A DNA stretch of 64,000 bases, from assembly GCF_001435295.1 (NCBI RefSeq), contig NZ_CM003594.1, positions 1,302,001 through 1,366,000 of the forward strand, read 5' to 3'. Shown here in pieces: positions 55,118 to 64,000 of the stretch. Source of the stretch: Psychrobacter sp. P11F6 (GTDB lineage Bacteria; Pseudomonadota; Gammaproteobacteria; Pseudomonadales; Moraxellaceae). Under the pieces are notes generated by a model. It had not been told where the DNA came from. It did no database searches and was given only the letters and a program-made list of their open reading frames with translations. How positions within the stretch are numbered: position 1 is the first letter of the stretch; each line of letters starts with the position of its first letter. The translations under genes and the position numbers were made by a program.

Positions 55118-56197
55118 CTAGTGACTTGGCATACGATAGTGATCTGCGATTAGCTCAACAGTGCGCGATTGGGCGCGGCGCGAATAGCCCTGAACCACCA
55201 TCATGACCTCATCCACCCCTGTCTGCTCCTGAAGATCCTCTAAACCTTTTGCGACCTCATCAGCAGTACCATGCAGGGTTTGATCGGTATACTGCTCAAT
55301 AATCTGGCGCTCTTGCATATTGCCTTGAAAAGCCGCCACTTCATCAGGAGGCAGCAAAGCAAAAGGTTTGCGCTGGAACATTCTTAACATTGCCATGGCA
55401 GACGATGTTGATTGGCGACGTGCCTCTACAGGATCTTCATCTGCAATCGCACCAATACTGACCAAACTATATGGCTTGGCTAGAATTTTTGAAGGACGGA
55501 AGTTTTCTCGGTAAATGCGCATCGCATTTAAAATATCAGCACTACCAAACTGTAGAGCGAACGCATATGGTCTGCCAAGCTGTGCTGCCATGTGGGCTGA
55601 ATAAGTCGATGACCCCAGGATCCAAACATCAGTGGCGGTCTTTGATGGGGGTACTCGGTTTTGCTCGGCTTGCCATGGGCCTGGCACCGCATGAACCGCA
55701 CTATAAGGATGGTCTTTTGGAAAACTGTTTTCTAAAAAGCCCAACAACTCTGCGACTTGCTGAGGAAATTCATCGTTCGCCGCATGATGCCGACGCAAAG
55801 CTGAAGCTGTTGCACCATCAGTACCCGGCGCTCTTCCCAAACCCAGATCGATTCGTCCTGGTGCCATCGCATCGAGCATACCAAATTGTTCAGCGACGAC
55901 CAAAGGCGCATGATTCGGTAGCATGATGCCACCTGCACCAAGTCTAATACGCTCGGTTTCCCCAGTAAGTCGAGCCACCATCATCTGCGGCGAAGGCACC
56001 GAAGCACCAGGCATAGCGTGATGCTCTGACATCCAAAATCGCTGAAACCCTCTTTTATCTGCCAGTTTCGCAAGCGCAATCATCTCTTGAATGGTGTTCT
56101 CTGCCGTATAACCAACACCGGTGAAGGCATTGTCGAGCACCGAAAGAACAAAAGGTGCACTACCTGAATGATTTCGCATATTCATAAGCTGTCTCAT
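55118..56197 (-). CDS. LLM-class flavin-dependent oxidoreductase
   Basis: A 359-aa luciferase-like monooxygenase (MsnO8-like). SVLDNAFTGVGYTAENT near the N-terminus, FQRFWMSEHHAMPGA, IRLGAGGIMLPNHAP, APGRIDLGLGRAPGTDG and VWILGSSTYSAHMAAQLG are the family blocks. It probably uses FMN reduced by another protein; no flavin reductase is adjacent. Three ATG codons cluster at 56197, 56185 and 56179. It is the last gene of a three-gene minus-strand set with an MBL lipoprotein and an isochorismatase. Confidence 0.9.
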   Translation of the reverse strand: MRQLMNMRNHSGSAPFVLSVLDNAFTGVGYTAENTIQEMIALAKLADKRGFQRFWMSEHHAMPGASVPSPQMMVARLTGETERIRLGAGGIMLPNHAPLVVAEQFGMLDAMAPGRIDLGLGRAPGTDGATASALRRHHAANDEFPQQVAELLGFLENSFPKDHPYSAVHAVPGPWQAEQNRVPPSKTATDVWILGSSTYSAHMAAQLGRPYAFALQFGSADILNAMRIYRENFRPSKILAKPYSLVSIGAIADEDPVEARRQSTSSAMAMLRMFQRKPFALLPPDEVAAFQGNMQERQIIEQYTDQTLHGTADEVAKGLEDLQEQTGVDEVMMVVQGYSRRAQSRTVELIADHYRMPSH

Positions 56198-56278
56198 TTA
56201 TGGCCTGTTTATGATAGGTGGCAACACGCTTTGGGTATTGCCACACCAAGATGCCTCTAAAAACCTACTTATACAAAA

Positions 56279-57193
56279 CTAGAACTTATAGTACTCACCA
56301 TCATCAGGAACAAGCGCCCGCTGTTTATCCAGATGTTTTTCCTCGATAAAGCGGCGCAGCTCTGCTTTTGACAGTGCTCCATGATTGACCGTATCCATAT
56401 GTACGTTCACGATCTTAGCATTAGGAGAGAATTTATACGCGCGGTATACATCGTCTTTACCCATAATGATAGAGTCATCAACAAAGGTAGTTAGCTTGGC
56501 ATAACCTGTATTAAGGATGACCGCATCAGGCTTGTAGCGAGTAAGCGCATTCTCTACTTCCTTATTCCAAATGGTATCCCCTGCGACATAGACGGTCTTG
56601 TAGTTTGGTTTTTGGAACACAATCCCCATCGTTTTACCAAGCGCTTGAGCAAGCGCTGGAACCTTGTACATCTCATCAGTACCATGCTGCCCAATGGTTT
56701 TATTGATCTTAGTGCCTTTAAACACAACACCTCGATCTGTTAATACTCTAACATTGGTAAAACCATCTTTACGTACGATTGCCGCATCCGTTTCATCTTG
56801 GGTAAAAATTAGCATATCACGAGGGACTAGGTTACGTGCAGCTTCATCCCAATGATCGTCATGTAAGTGGGTCAAAATAATGGCATCCGCCTTAAGCACT
56901 TCGTCAACAGACATCGGCAAATCTACCACTGGATAGCGGATTTGGCTATTCAATGTGTCTGCAAACCCTGGATAAGCGTTTTTAGCCGCTAACATCGGAT
57001 CCACTAAAAATGTGGTGCCGTCATAATCAAGCTTAATCGTGGCATTACGAATTTGCTGAAATTCAACGGTATTGGTAGCCGCCTTTTTTACCACGTTAGA
57101 ATCTGCTGCTGGACTGGCAAACGTGGTACATGCGGTTAATAGCATCACGCCACTTAACAGTGTGGTGCCAGTCAGTGATTTTACGATATTCAT
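56279..57193 (-). CDS. MBL-fold metallo-hydrolase lipoprotein
   Basis: A 304-aa metallo-beta-lactamase-fold protein with a lipobox (LLTAC, Cys at about 22), so it is probably a lipoprotein. The zinc-binding HLHDDHWDE motif is at about 110-118. TVYVAGDTIWN and the HMDTVNHG segment complete the site. Its relatives act on esters, lactones or UlaG-like substrates; none can be named. It lies between the LLM and isochorismatase genes. Confidence 0.88.
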   Translation of the reverse strand: MNIVKSLTGTTLLSGVMLLTACTTFASPAADSNVVKKAATNTVEFQQIRNATIKLDYDGTTFLVDPMLAAKNAYPGFADTLNSQIRYPVVDLPMSVDEVLKADAIILTHLHDDHWDEAARNLVPRDMLIFTQDETDAAIVRKDGFTNVRVLTDRGVVFKGTKINKTIGQHGTDEMYKVPALAQALGKTMGIVFQKPNYKTVYVAGDTIWNKEVENALTRYKPDAVILNTGYAKLTTFVDDSIIMGKDDVYRAYKFSPNAKIVNVHMDTVNHGALSKAELRRFIEEKHLDKQRALVPDDGEYYKF

Positions 57194-57286
57194 AATAGTT
57201 ACCTTATTGAGGAAATCCTTCTTAATCGGAATAGGGTTTAAAAGTCTATTTCATGACTAAATCATGATTTGATTAACAACTCTGGA

Positions 57287-57832
57287 TTAACGCGCAATCC
57301 ACGTTTGAGTATCAATCACTTCGCCATATAGAAACTCAATCGCTGCCATGATAGTGGCATGAGCCTGAGCAGCAGGTACTTTTGTGCCATTAAACTCAAG
57401 ATCAAGCGTGGCACAGGCATCATGAACCGTAGTGGTTGTATAACCAAAATCTACTGCCGCACGAACGGTGGCATCGACACACATGTGGCTCATGGCGCCA
57501 ATCACAGTCACTTCTTTGATACCTTCTTTATCCAATAGCTCTTTCAGATTGGTTTCACGGAACGAATTGGGGTAATGCTTAGTGATGACGGCTTCATTCT
57601 CTATTGGTTTTACCTTTTCATTAATCTCTACACCATCGCTGCCCGGCGTAAAGAGTGGTGCGTCAGCAGGCATTTCATGACGGATATGAATGACGGTATG
57701 ACCTTTTTCTCTGGCAGACGCAATCACCAAAGCGGCATTATCAGCGGCTTCGTTAATACCTACAAGTGATAAGTTACCTTGTGGAAAATACTCATTTTGA
57801 ATGTCGACAACGATCAATGCTTGTGTGTTCAT
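57287..57832 (-). CDS. Isochorismatase-family cysteine hydrolase
   Basis: A 181-aa cytoplasmic hydrolase. VVDIQNEYFPQG (Asp10), the Lys in VITKHYPNSF and the nucleophile Cys in MSHMCVDATVRAA (about 117) complete the cysteine-hydrolase triad. An amide-hydrolase role is likely, substrate unknown. It is the first gene of the minus-strand set, divergent from the AraC gene. Confidence 0.92.
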   Translation of the reverse strand: MNTQALIVVDIQNEYFPQGNLSLVGINEAADNAALVIASAREKGHTVIHIRHEMPADAPLFTPGSDGVEINEKVKPIENEAVITKHYPNSFRETNLKELLDKEGIKEVTVIGAMSHMCVDATVRAAVDFGYTTTTVHDACATLDLEFNGTKVPAAQAHATIMAAIEFLYGEVIDTQTWIAR

Positions 57833-57940
57833 GATAATTCCTTTTTGTTTATGGAAGTGACTGTATAGGCGTATATTTTACAAGTACTATGCTACACTAA
57901 CGAGTGGCTACATCGACACATAAGAGGTTAATAACGACAT

Positions 57941-58921
57941 ATGAGTCATAAACATGCTATTGAAATTGGGCTGGTCATCTATGAGAAAGCACAAATGGCG
58001 GCTGTCCTTGGACTGACTGATTTATTAGTGGTGGCCAGTAAACTCGCCGCCAAACGTCAAGATACAATTGATCTGCCTTTACAAGTCAGCCACTGGGAAA
58101 TTAAGGGTGCTGAGCAGCAGCCTAAGCGCACTTTTTCGAGCAATCCTGATAGCATAGGAAAATTAATAGCCGTCATCATTCCACCCACGTTAGAAGCACC
58201 GATTGCAAAGCAAGCGGCAGAACCTTGGCTAGAATGGCTAAAAGAGCAGCATTCGACAGGGGTGATACTGTCGTCTGTCTGCGCCGGTGCTTTTTTATTG
58301 GGCGAAACAGGACTACTCTCCAAACGCAAGGCAACCACACATTGGGGCTATGTAGAGGATTTTAAGCAGCGTTTCCCTGATGTGGATCTTGATGTGGATC
58401 GTATTATTATTGAGGATGGTGATATTGTGACCGCTGGGGGCGCAATGGCTTGGACAGATTTGGGGCTTAGGATGGTGGATCGCTTTCTTGGTTCTCAGGT
58501 GATGAATGAGACCGCTCGTATGTTGTTAATCGACCCTTCAAGGCGTGAACAATGTTATTACAGTGCTTTCTCACCCAACCTCACCCATGGAGACACAGCC
58601 ATATTAAAAGTGCAGCATTGGTTACAAAGAACCAATGCACAAGATATTGATTTATCTACCTTAGCCAATTGCGCGCAGTTAGAAGAGCGTACTTTTCTGC
58701 GGCGCTTTCATAAGGCAACGGGGATGACATCCACAGAATATTGTCAGCGATTACGCATCGGAGAAGCAAAAGACTTTCTACAGTTCTCGTCGTCTCCTGT
58801 TGAGCAAATAGCGTGGAAAGTTGGTTATAGTGATGCCAGTGCATTTCGTAAAATATTTAAGCGCCTTGTTGGTTTGACGCCAAGTGAGTATCGGCGCAGA
58901 TTTAATACGAATAAGGCGTGA
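57941..58921 (+). CDS. GlxA-type AraC regulator (DJ-1/PfpI + HTH)
   Basis: A 326-aa regulator. Residues about 10-185 form the DJ-1/PfpI-like amidotransferase-like domain, with the nucleophile-elbow Cys in [14 protein letters not shown]. Residues about 220-325 form a double HTH of the AraC type ([37 protein letters not shown] and the [10 protein letters not shown] end in outline). It is divergent from the LLM/MBL/isochorismatase set and is its likely regulator. Confidence 0.9.
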   Translation: MSHKHAIEIGLVIYEKAQMAAVLGLTDLLVVASKLAAKRQDTIDLPLQVSHWEIKGAEQQPKRTFSSNPDSIGKLIAVIIPPTLEAPIAKQAAEPWLEWLKEQHSTGVILSSVCAGAFLLGETGLLSKRKATTHWGYVEDFKQRFPDVDLDVDRIIIEDGDIVTAGGAMAWTDLGLRMVDRFLGSQVMNETARMLLIDPSRREQCYYSAFSPNLTHGDTAILKVQHWLQRTNAQDIDLSTLANCAQLEERTFLRRFHKATGMTSTEYCQRLRIGEAKDFLQFSSSPVEQIAWKVGYSDASAFRKIFKRLVGLTPSEYRRRFNTNKA

Positions 58922-59036
58922 TAGGTTTAGGTAATGATTTTTTTAAAGGTAGGCACATTGACTGCTTATAGATAAGAGTTAGATGTAATAAAACGGCCAC
59001 TGATGTAGCCATAACCGTTTTATTTTTTAACTGTCA

Positions 59037-61190
59037 TTAACGGGAAGACACTCCTTTAAAACGCAGTAAACGCAATGCATTCAGCGTGACCAGTACCGTA
59101 GCACCAGTATCTGCTAGCACAGCAATCCAAAGTCCTGTCACGCCGAGCACAGTGGTTATCAGAAATATGCCTTTTAACCCAAGTGCAAATATGACATTTT
59201 GATGGATATTTCTCATGGTGGCGCGGGATAAGGCAATAAGGTTAGCAACGTCCATCACGCGGCTTTTTAATAGGGCAATATCAGCCGTTTCGATAGCCAC
59301 ATCCGTGCCACTTCCCATCGCAATGCCAATATCTGCCGCTGCCAAAGCGGGTGCATCATTGATACCATCACCAATCATCGCTATTTTACTACTGCTTTGC
59401 ATCTCGCTGAGTAGACGCAGCTTGTCCTCAGGTAACAGCTCGGCCTGCCACTCTATATCTAACTGACTGGCCAGCGCTTTTGCCGTACGGCTATTGTCAC
59501 CTGTGAGCATGACAGAACGCACATTCATCTTATTAAGCTGGGCAATAGCTTGCTGTGCATCTTCTCGTAACTCATCACGTAAAGCGACCAATCCGAGCGC
59601 ATCCCTCGTATGCTCATCAAACAAAATAGAAACCGTTTTACCATCATTTTGTAGCATCTCAATTTGAATCTGCTGCTCAGCTGGCAACATCACTTTCTCA
59701 GCGACGTAGACTGGTGAGCCGATGGCCAAAGAGCGTCCAGCGACAGTGGCATGAACGGCTTTGCCTGCCGTAGCAAAGGCATTAGAGGCATCAGGTATTA
59801 CTACCTTAGCGGCTTTGGCATGATCCACAATAGCCCTAGCAAGTGGATGACTAGAGACGGAGTCGACACTCGCAAACAGTGACAGTAGTTTATCGTGACC
59901 CTCAGCAGCGGTATGCGCTGTTTTAAAACCAATAACATCGGTTACGCGTGGTTTTCCTTCAGTCAAAGTACCCGTTTTATCAAAAGCGACGGTACTGACC
60001 TGACCCACCAACTCCATGACATTACCGCCTTTGATAAGCAGTCCATGGCGCGTGCCGACCGCCAAACCTGAGGCAATAGCGGCAGGTGTTGACAGCACAA
60101 GGGCACAAGGACAAGCTATCAATAATAGCGCCAAACCACGATATAGCCATATTCCCCATTCTGCTCCCATCAGTAGAGGTGGGATAATAATCACTAAAGC
60201 CGCAATCGCCATCACGATAGGCGTATAGTAGCGGCTGAATGTCTCAATAAATCGTGCAGTCGGTGCTTTAGACGCTTGCGCTTGCTCTACAAGTTCGATA
60301 ATACGCGCAATCGTATTATCTGCCGCTGTTTTTTCTACGCGTATTTGTAGTACCCCATCAACGTTGATAGATCCAGCAAAGACCTCAGCGCCTATGGTTT
60401 TGGCAACAGGAACAGATTCTCCAGTTACAGGTGACTCATCGAGGCTAGAAACACCTTGAACAATCACTCCGTCAGCAGAAACTCTATCACCGGGACGCAC
60501 AAGCACCTTATCGTTAATCTGTAATGCAGTCGCTGCCACCTGACATTGTTGTCCTTGCGCGTCCAATAGAATAGCAGTCTTTGGCACTAGTGATGATAAC
60601 GCTCTGATGCCAGCGCGCGCACGATCAGCTGCGACGCTTTCTAATAGCTCACCAACCGAAAATAGGAACACCACGGCAGCAGCTTCTTCTGCCTCTCCAA
60701 TGATAAGGGCGCCGATAGCCGCAACAGACATGAGCATTTCAATTGAAAAAGGCGAACCTACTAACGCCAATGCAAAAGCTTTACGGGCGAATGGTAGGAC
60801 ACCGATAGCCACAGCGGCAATAAAAGCCCATGCGCCATATTCAGGGAAAATTAAAGACAACATATATGCGGCACTCATCAAAAGCCCAGTACCAATAACC
60901 TGTTTGCCTTTTATGGTTTGCCACCAGCGCTGATCGTTTACCGCTGCTTGACCACCATCAATACCCATCTCATTTTGTTGACTCGTTAACGCTGATACGC
61001 CAAACCCTAGGCGCTTAATAGTCTTTTCGATATCTTTAACGTCAGTACTTGTATCAGGTTCTAGAGTTAACTCTAGCTTTTGAGTCGAAAAGTTTAGCTG
61101 AACCTCAGAGACACCAGGCATACGTGTTAGTGCCCGCTCAATTTTGCCAACACAACTGGCACAGTCCATACCTTCAATATGATATTGCAT
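59037..61190 (-). CDS. Zn/Cd/Pb-exporting P1B-type ATPase
   Basis: A 717-aa inner-membrane metal exporter. One N-terminal HMA domain has GMDCASC (Cys at 10 and 13). The CPC metal site is ACPCALVLSTPAA, the phosphorylation site is DKTGTLTEG, and HP is in SSHPLARA. The final DTGATVLVTLNALRLL is typical of ZntA/CadA-type (Zn, Cd, Pb) pumps, unlike Cu pumps. An AGAGGA ribosome site precedes the ATG. A CadR-type operator lies just upstream. Confidence 0.93.
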   Translation of the reverse strand: MQYHIEGMDCASCVGKIERALTRMPGVSEVQLNFSTQKLELTLEPDTSTDVKDIEKTIKRLGFGVSALTSQQNEMGIDGGQAAVNDQRWWQTIKGKQVIGTGLLMSAAYMLSLIFPEYGAWAFIAAVAIGVLPFARKAFALALVGSPFSIEMLMSVAAIGALIIGEAEEAAAVVFLFSVGELLESVAADRARAGIRALSSLVPKTAILLDAQGQQCQVAATALQINDKVLVRPGDRVSADGVIVQGVSSLDESPVTGESVPVAKTIGAEVFAGSINVDGVLQIRVEKTAADNTIARIIELVEQAQASKAPTARFIETFSRYYTPIVMAIAALVIIIPPLLMGAEWGIWLYRGLALLLIACPCALVLSTPAAIASGLAVGTRHGLLIKGGNVMELVGQVSTVAFDKTGTLTEGKPRVTDVIGFKTAHTAAEGHDKLLSLFASVDSVSSHPLARAIVDHAKAAKVVIPDASNAFATAGKAVHATVAGRSLAIGSPVYVAEKVMLPAEQQIQIEMLQNDGKTVSILFDEHTRDALGLVALRDELREDAQQAIAQLNKMNVRSVMLTGDNSRTAKALASQLDIEWQAELLPEDKLRLLSEMQSSSKIAMIGDGINDAPALAAADIGIAMGSGTDVAIETADIALLKSRVMDVANLIALSRATMRNIHQNVIFALGLKGIFLITTVLGVTGLWIAVLADTGATVLVTLNALRLLRFKGVSSR

Positions 61191-61215
61191 AGTTATTTAT
61201 CCTCTTATTAAAGAC

Positions 61216-61246
61216 ATTATGGACCCTATAGTAGCTTCAGGGTCAA
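61216..61246 (-). promoter_or_regulatory. CadR/MerR-type operator-promoter of the Zn/Cd ATPase
   Basis: On the minus strand: TTGACC (-35), a 19-bp spacer and CATAAT (-10). The dyad ACCCTATAG-TAG-CTTCAGGGT (61223-61243) spans the spacer. The stretched 19-bp spacer is the hallmark of MerR-family activation. Confidence 0.8.
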
Positions 61247-61342
61247 GGCTTTTAACGACAAAGGGGTTTGATTTTTTATCAGCAAACCTTATAGTTACTT
61301 TATTGTTTTAGATAATAGAAAATACTATTTAAGGAGATACAC

Positions 61343-61753
61343 ATGCTAATCAAAATTGGTGAGCTTGCCACGCGCACAGGGGCGACGGTCGAAACCATTC
61401 GCTATTATGAGAAAGAGAGGTTATTACCGGAGCCTGCGCGTAGCCAAGGCAATTATCGTTTGTACAATGAGGCGCATTTTGAGCGTCTACAATTTATCCT
61501 GCACTGCCGTACGCTCGATATGACTTTGGATGAAGTACGAACCCTGCTTCAGTATAGAGATAAACCTGAGGAAAACTGCGGTGAGGTCAATGTGCTATTG
61601 GATGAGCATATCGATGCGGTAGAAACACGTATGGAAGAGCTGGTACAATTAAAGCAACATCTACTAGCGTTGCGGCAAAAATGCGCAAGTGAAGCGCTAG
61701 CTGAATCCTGCGGAATATTGCATGCGCTTGCCGATAACTCCTGTCATAAATAA
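61343..61753 (+). CDS. cadR: Cd(II)/Pb(II)-type MerR regulator
   Basis: A 136-aa MerR-family protein. The HTH is KIGELATRTGATVETIRYYE (residues 4-23). The dimer helix spans about 75-120. The Cys in ENCGEVNVLLDEHI and those in the C-terminal CASEALAESC ... CHK match the PbrR/CadR pattern (three sensing Cys), not that of CueR. An AGGAGA site precedes the ATG. It is divergent from the ATPase, whose promoter it should activate. Confidence 0.92.
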   Translation: MLIKIGELATRTGATVETIRYYEKERLLPEPARSQGNYRLYNEAHFERLQFILHCRTLDMTLDEVRTLLQYRDKPEENCGEVNVLLDEHIDAVETRMEELVQLKQHLLALRQKCASEALAESCGILHALADNSCHK

Positions 61754-61894
61754 AGTATTCATTTTGGTAACATTATCCACTTTTCATACGTAAAAGTAGA
61801 CATATCACCAAACGCGCGTGGTCAATAAATTCAAAATGATTCAGCCCATAATCCTTTCTGTTAATCGTATAGACTGCGCGTCTATCAGACTGAC

Positions 61895-62089
61895 TCATTG
61901 CACTTGTGCAGGGAAGCCAGCCTTTGCTAAAGCAGCCGTCATCTGCTCAACACTTGCGATGGTTTCGATACTGACCACTTTGGCTACTAAATCAATGTCA
62001 ATCTTGGCGTTTGAGTCGATATCGTGAATGGTTGCTGTCACACCACGAGCACAGCCGCCACATTTCATATTTACAATCCATAGTTTCAT
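61895..62089 (-). CDS. CopZ-like copper chaperone (HMA domain)
   Basis: A 64-aa single HMA domain. The metal motif is MKCGGC (Cys at 10 and 13). It is the size of CopZ-type chaperones that hand Cu(I) to CopA. GGAGAAAGG precedes the ATG. It is divergent from copA across a shared 150-bp region with two MerR-type promoters. Cu(I) is the most likely metal, inferred from that context. Confidence 0.85.
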   Translation of the reverse strand: MKLWIVNMKCGGCARGVTATIHDIDSNAKIDIDLVAKVVSIETIASVEQMTAALAKAGFPAQVQ

Positions 62090-62124
62090 AGCCTTTCTCC
62101 AAATAAGTTTTTATTTCATCACTA

Positions 62125-62155
62125 AGCTTAAGCCTTGTCATGATGGTAAGGTCAA
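62125..62155 (-). promoter_or_regulatory. Putative CueR-type promoter of the copper chaperone
   Basis: On the minus strand: TTGACC, a 19-bp spacer and TAAGCT, with a CCTTACCATCATGACAAGG dyad inside. About 36 bp ahead of the ATG. Confidence 0.7.
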
Positions 62156-62176
62156 ACACATTTTAAAAAAACAGGC

Positions 62177-62207
62177 TTGACCTTACCATCATGTCAACCT
62201 CTATGCT
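62177..62207 (+). promoter_or_regulatory. Putative CueR-type promoter of copA
   Basis: TTGACC, a 19-bp spacer and TATGCT. The first 17 bases (TTGACCTTACCATCATG) are identical to those of the minus-strand promoter at 62125-62155, so the two form an inverted repeat. The dyad is less perfect than the other. Confidence 0.7.
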
Positions 62208-62240
62208 GTTGATAACAGATTGAACATGATAGAGGGTGTT

Positions 62241-64000
62241 ATGAACTCAGAAAATAGTAAGTCTTATCTTTACAATGAAACATTGCCAATTGAGGGTATG
62301 ACCTGTGCTTCCTGTGTGGGACGAGTGGAAAAAGTATTAAAAAAAGTTGAAGGTGTTGAAAATGCTGAGGTGAATCTAGCGACTGAAAACGCCATGATTT
62401 CCTCGTCTCAACCTTTAGATCTAATTGCAGTAACCAAAGCCGTAGAACGAGCCGGTTATAAGGTCTTGGCCTCTCAGCCGATTGAGTTGTCGATAGAAGG
62501 TATGACTTGTGCTTCCTGTGTTGGACGGGTAGAAAAAGCCTTAAAAAAAGTCGAGGGCGTACAACAAGCAAACGTCAACCTTGCTACTGAACGCGCATGG
62601 GTACAAGGCAACGCTCAAGTACAGAGCAGTGATTTGATTCAAGCCGTTAAAAAAGCGGGGTACACGGCTAAGCAGAATGCGCGTGTTCAACAGGATAAAA
62701 AAGCCACGGAACAGCAGCAGCTGAAACGAGATTTAGCGATCTCTTTAATTCTAGCCGTGCCTGTTTTTATTCTAGAAATGGGGTCACATATGATTCCAGC
62801 TTTTCATATGTGGGTTATGGACAATATCGGCACGCAACAAAGCTGGCTGATTCAATTTGTTTTGACCACGCTGGTACTTATCTTTCCAGGGCGACGTTTT
62901 TATCAAAAAGGTATTCCAGCATTATGGCGCTTGGCCCCAGATATGAATTCATTGGTGGCGGTTGGCACACTGGCAGCTTATAGTTTTTCGCTAGTCGCAA
63001 CATTTATTCCACAAGTTCTACCTGAGGGCACTGTGAATGTGTATTACGAAGCGGCGGCTGTGATTGTGAGCTTAATTTTATTAGGGCGTTATTTTGAGGC
63101 AAAAGCCAAAGGGCGTACCTCTCAAGCCATTCAACACCTAGTGGGTATGCAAGCAAAAACAGCACGTGTTCACCACAATGGGCAAGTGATTGAAGTGCCG
63201 ATTGCAGAGGTGACCACAGAAACGATTGTTGAGATTCGTCCCGGTGAGCGTGTTCCAGTCGATGGTGAAGTCGTTGAAGGTCAAAGTTATATTGATGAAT
63301 CCATGATTACAGGTGAACCCGTTCCTGTCAAAAAACAAGTCGGTGATCAAGTGGTAGGAGGCACGGTCAATCAGAATGGAAACTTAAATTTTCGGGCAAC
63401 TGCCATTGGAGAATCGTCGGTATTGGCGCAAATCATTCGCATGGTTGAACAGGCTCAAGGGTCTAAATTACCGATTCAGGCATTGGTTGATAAAGTCACT
63501 ATGTGGTTTGTCCCCATAGTCATGCTCTTGGCAATGCTAACTTTTATAGTCTGGTTTATTTTTGGTCCTGAACCTGCTTTGACGTTTGCTCTCGTCAATG
63601 CCGTTGCCGTCCTAATCATTGCTTGTCCCTGTGCAATGGGCTTGGCAACCCCTACCTCGATTATGGTGGGGACAGGTCGCGGTGCAGAAATGGGCGTCTT
63701 ATTCCGCAAAGGTGAAGCATTACAAGCTTTACAAGACGTTCAAGTCATTGCGGTCGATAAAACTGGAACATTGACTGAAGGCAAACCAACCTTAACAGAT
63801 TTTTATGTCCAACCAGGGTTCGAACGTGAGCAAGTCTTGCGTATTGTGGCATCGGTTGAAGCAAAATCTGAACATCCCATTGCCCTAGCCATTGTTCAGG
63901 CCGCAGAGCAACAAAATATTAGCTTATTACCAATTACTACTTTTGACTCTGTGACGGGATTTGGAATCAAAGCAGAAGTGGCAGGTCAAGCCGTTCATAT
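62241..64000 (+). CDS. copA: Copper-exporting P1B-type ATPase CopA (partial, runs off the right edge)
   Basis: At least 586 codons with no stop before the window edge, so the C-terminus is missing. Two N-terminal HMA domains each have GMTCASC. The CPC site is [13 protein letters not shown] and the phosphorylation site is [15 protein letters not shown] carries the HP motif. The CPC context followed by MGLATPTS marks a Cu(I) pump. A GAGGG site precedes the ATG at 62241; an in-frame ATG at 62226 is a weaker choice. Co-regulated with the CopZ-like gene through two facing MerR-type promoters. Confidence 0.95.
   Translation, partial: MNSENSKSYLYNETLPIEGMTCASCVGRVEKVLKKVEGVENAEVNLATENAMISSSQPLDLIAVTKAVERAGYKVLASQPIELSIEGMTCASCVGRVEKALKKVEGVQQANVNLATERAWVQGNAQVQSSDLIQAVKKAGYTAKQNARVQQDKKATEQQQLKRDLAISLILAVPVFILEMGSHMIPAFHMWVMDNIGTQQSWLIQFVLTTLVLIFPGRRFYQKGIPALWRLAPDMNSLVAVGTLAAYSFSLVATFIPQVLPEGTVNVYYEAAAVIVSLILLGRYFEAKAKGRTSQAIQHLVGMQAKTARVHHNGQVIEVPIAEVTTETIVEIRPGERVPVDGEVVEGQSYIDESMITGEPVPVKKQVGDQVVGGTVNQNGNLNFRATAIGESSVLAQIIRMVEQAQGSKLPIQALVDKVTMWFVPIVMLLAMLTFIVWFIFGPEPALTFALVNAVAVLIIACPCAMGLATPTSIMVGTGRGAEMGVLFRKGEALQALQDVQVIAVDKTGTLTEGKPTLTDFYVQPGFEREQVLRIVASVEAKSEHPIALAIVQAAEQQNISLLPITTFDSVTGFGIKAEVAGQAVH

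Noticed and set aside
1..64000. CRISPR arrays, tRNA, rRNA or prophage
   Set aside because: No spaced direct repeats of CRISPR size, cloverleaf or phage structural genes were seen.

Overview
The window is a stretch of gammaproteobacterial chromosome, most likely Psychrobacter or a close Moraxellaceae relative. The pointers are moderate AT-richness, the holB-pilZ pair, a homodimeric-type PDH E1 (aceE) followed by a two-lipoyl aceF, an ExbB/ExbD-MsbA-LpxK-KdsB envelope run, an Acr1-like acyl-CoA reductase and an MITE-like dispersed repeat. The assignment comes from reading gene content and order, not from a database search. No rRNA, tRNA, CRISPR array, phage or intact insertion sequence was seen.

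Layout. 0-0.8 kb: a TetR regulator. 0.9-12.2 kb, all on the minus strand: a block of exported DUF11-type (conserved repeat) proteins, made of a 689-aa SpaA/DUF11 protein, a terminator, then a likely four-gene operon of a 154-aa one-domain protein, a 677-aa DUF11 protein, a 1782-aa DUF11/SdrD-B-like protein with an outer-membrane beta-barrel, and a 260-aa periplasmic protein that looks like the N-terminal part of certain OmpA-family proteins. This is the most unusual system here; I read it as a surface fibre or envelope-decorating apparatus of unknown function. 12.2-17.4 kb: aceE-aceF with a hairpin-rich leader. 17.6-20 kb: OmpW, a zinc-ribbon membrane microprotein and a voltage-gated-type K+ channel. 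20.2-25 kb: a TerD protein, a WYL regulator and a Lon-like protease with a polybasic tail. 25.4-35.4 kb: rsmG, parA, parB, exbB, exbD, msbA, lpxK, kdsB, holB and pilZ, all on the plus strand.

35.5-36.7 kb: a 168-bp MITE-like element and PPK2. 36.9-41.7 kb: a thiolase divergent from a FabG4-like reductase and a MaoC hydratase, matching the mycobacterial fadA2-fabG4-htdX set. 41.9-49.2 kb: a DSP-like phosphatase-family protein, a serine hydrolase, an Na+/H+ antiporter, ilvD, an unknown gene and a HIT protein. 49.5-54.2 kb: a BCCT transporter, dusB (with a terminator-like hairpin directly before its start), DUF1622 and the Acr1-like reductase. 54.6-58.9 kb: a parvulin, then a minus-strand set (LLM flavin oxidoreductase, MBL-fold lipoprotein, isochorismatase-like hydrolase) divergent from a GlxA-type AraC regulator. 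59-64 kb: metal-resistance genes: a Zn/Cd/Pb P-type ATPase under a CadR-type operator, cadR, a CopZ-like chaperone and a CopA ATPase that runs off the right edge.

The core genes serve pyruvate oxidation, lipid A and KDO supply, chromosome partition, and branched-chain amino acid synthesis. Lipid-storage functions (thiolase/FabG4/MaoC, Acr1, PPK2) suggest carbon and phosphate reserves. The last 10 kb looks like accessory detoxification DNA.
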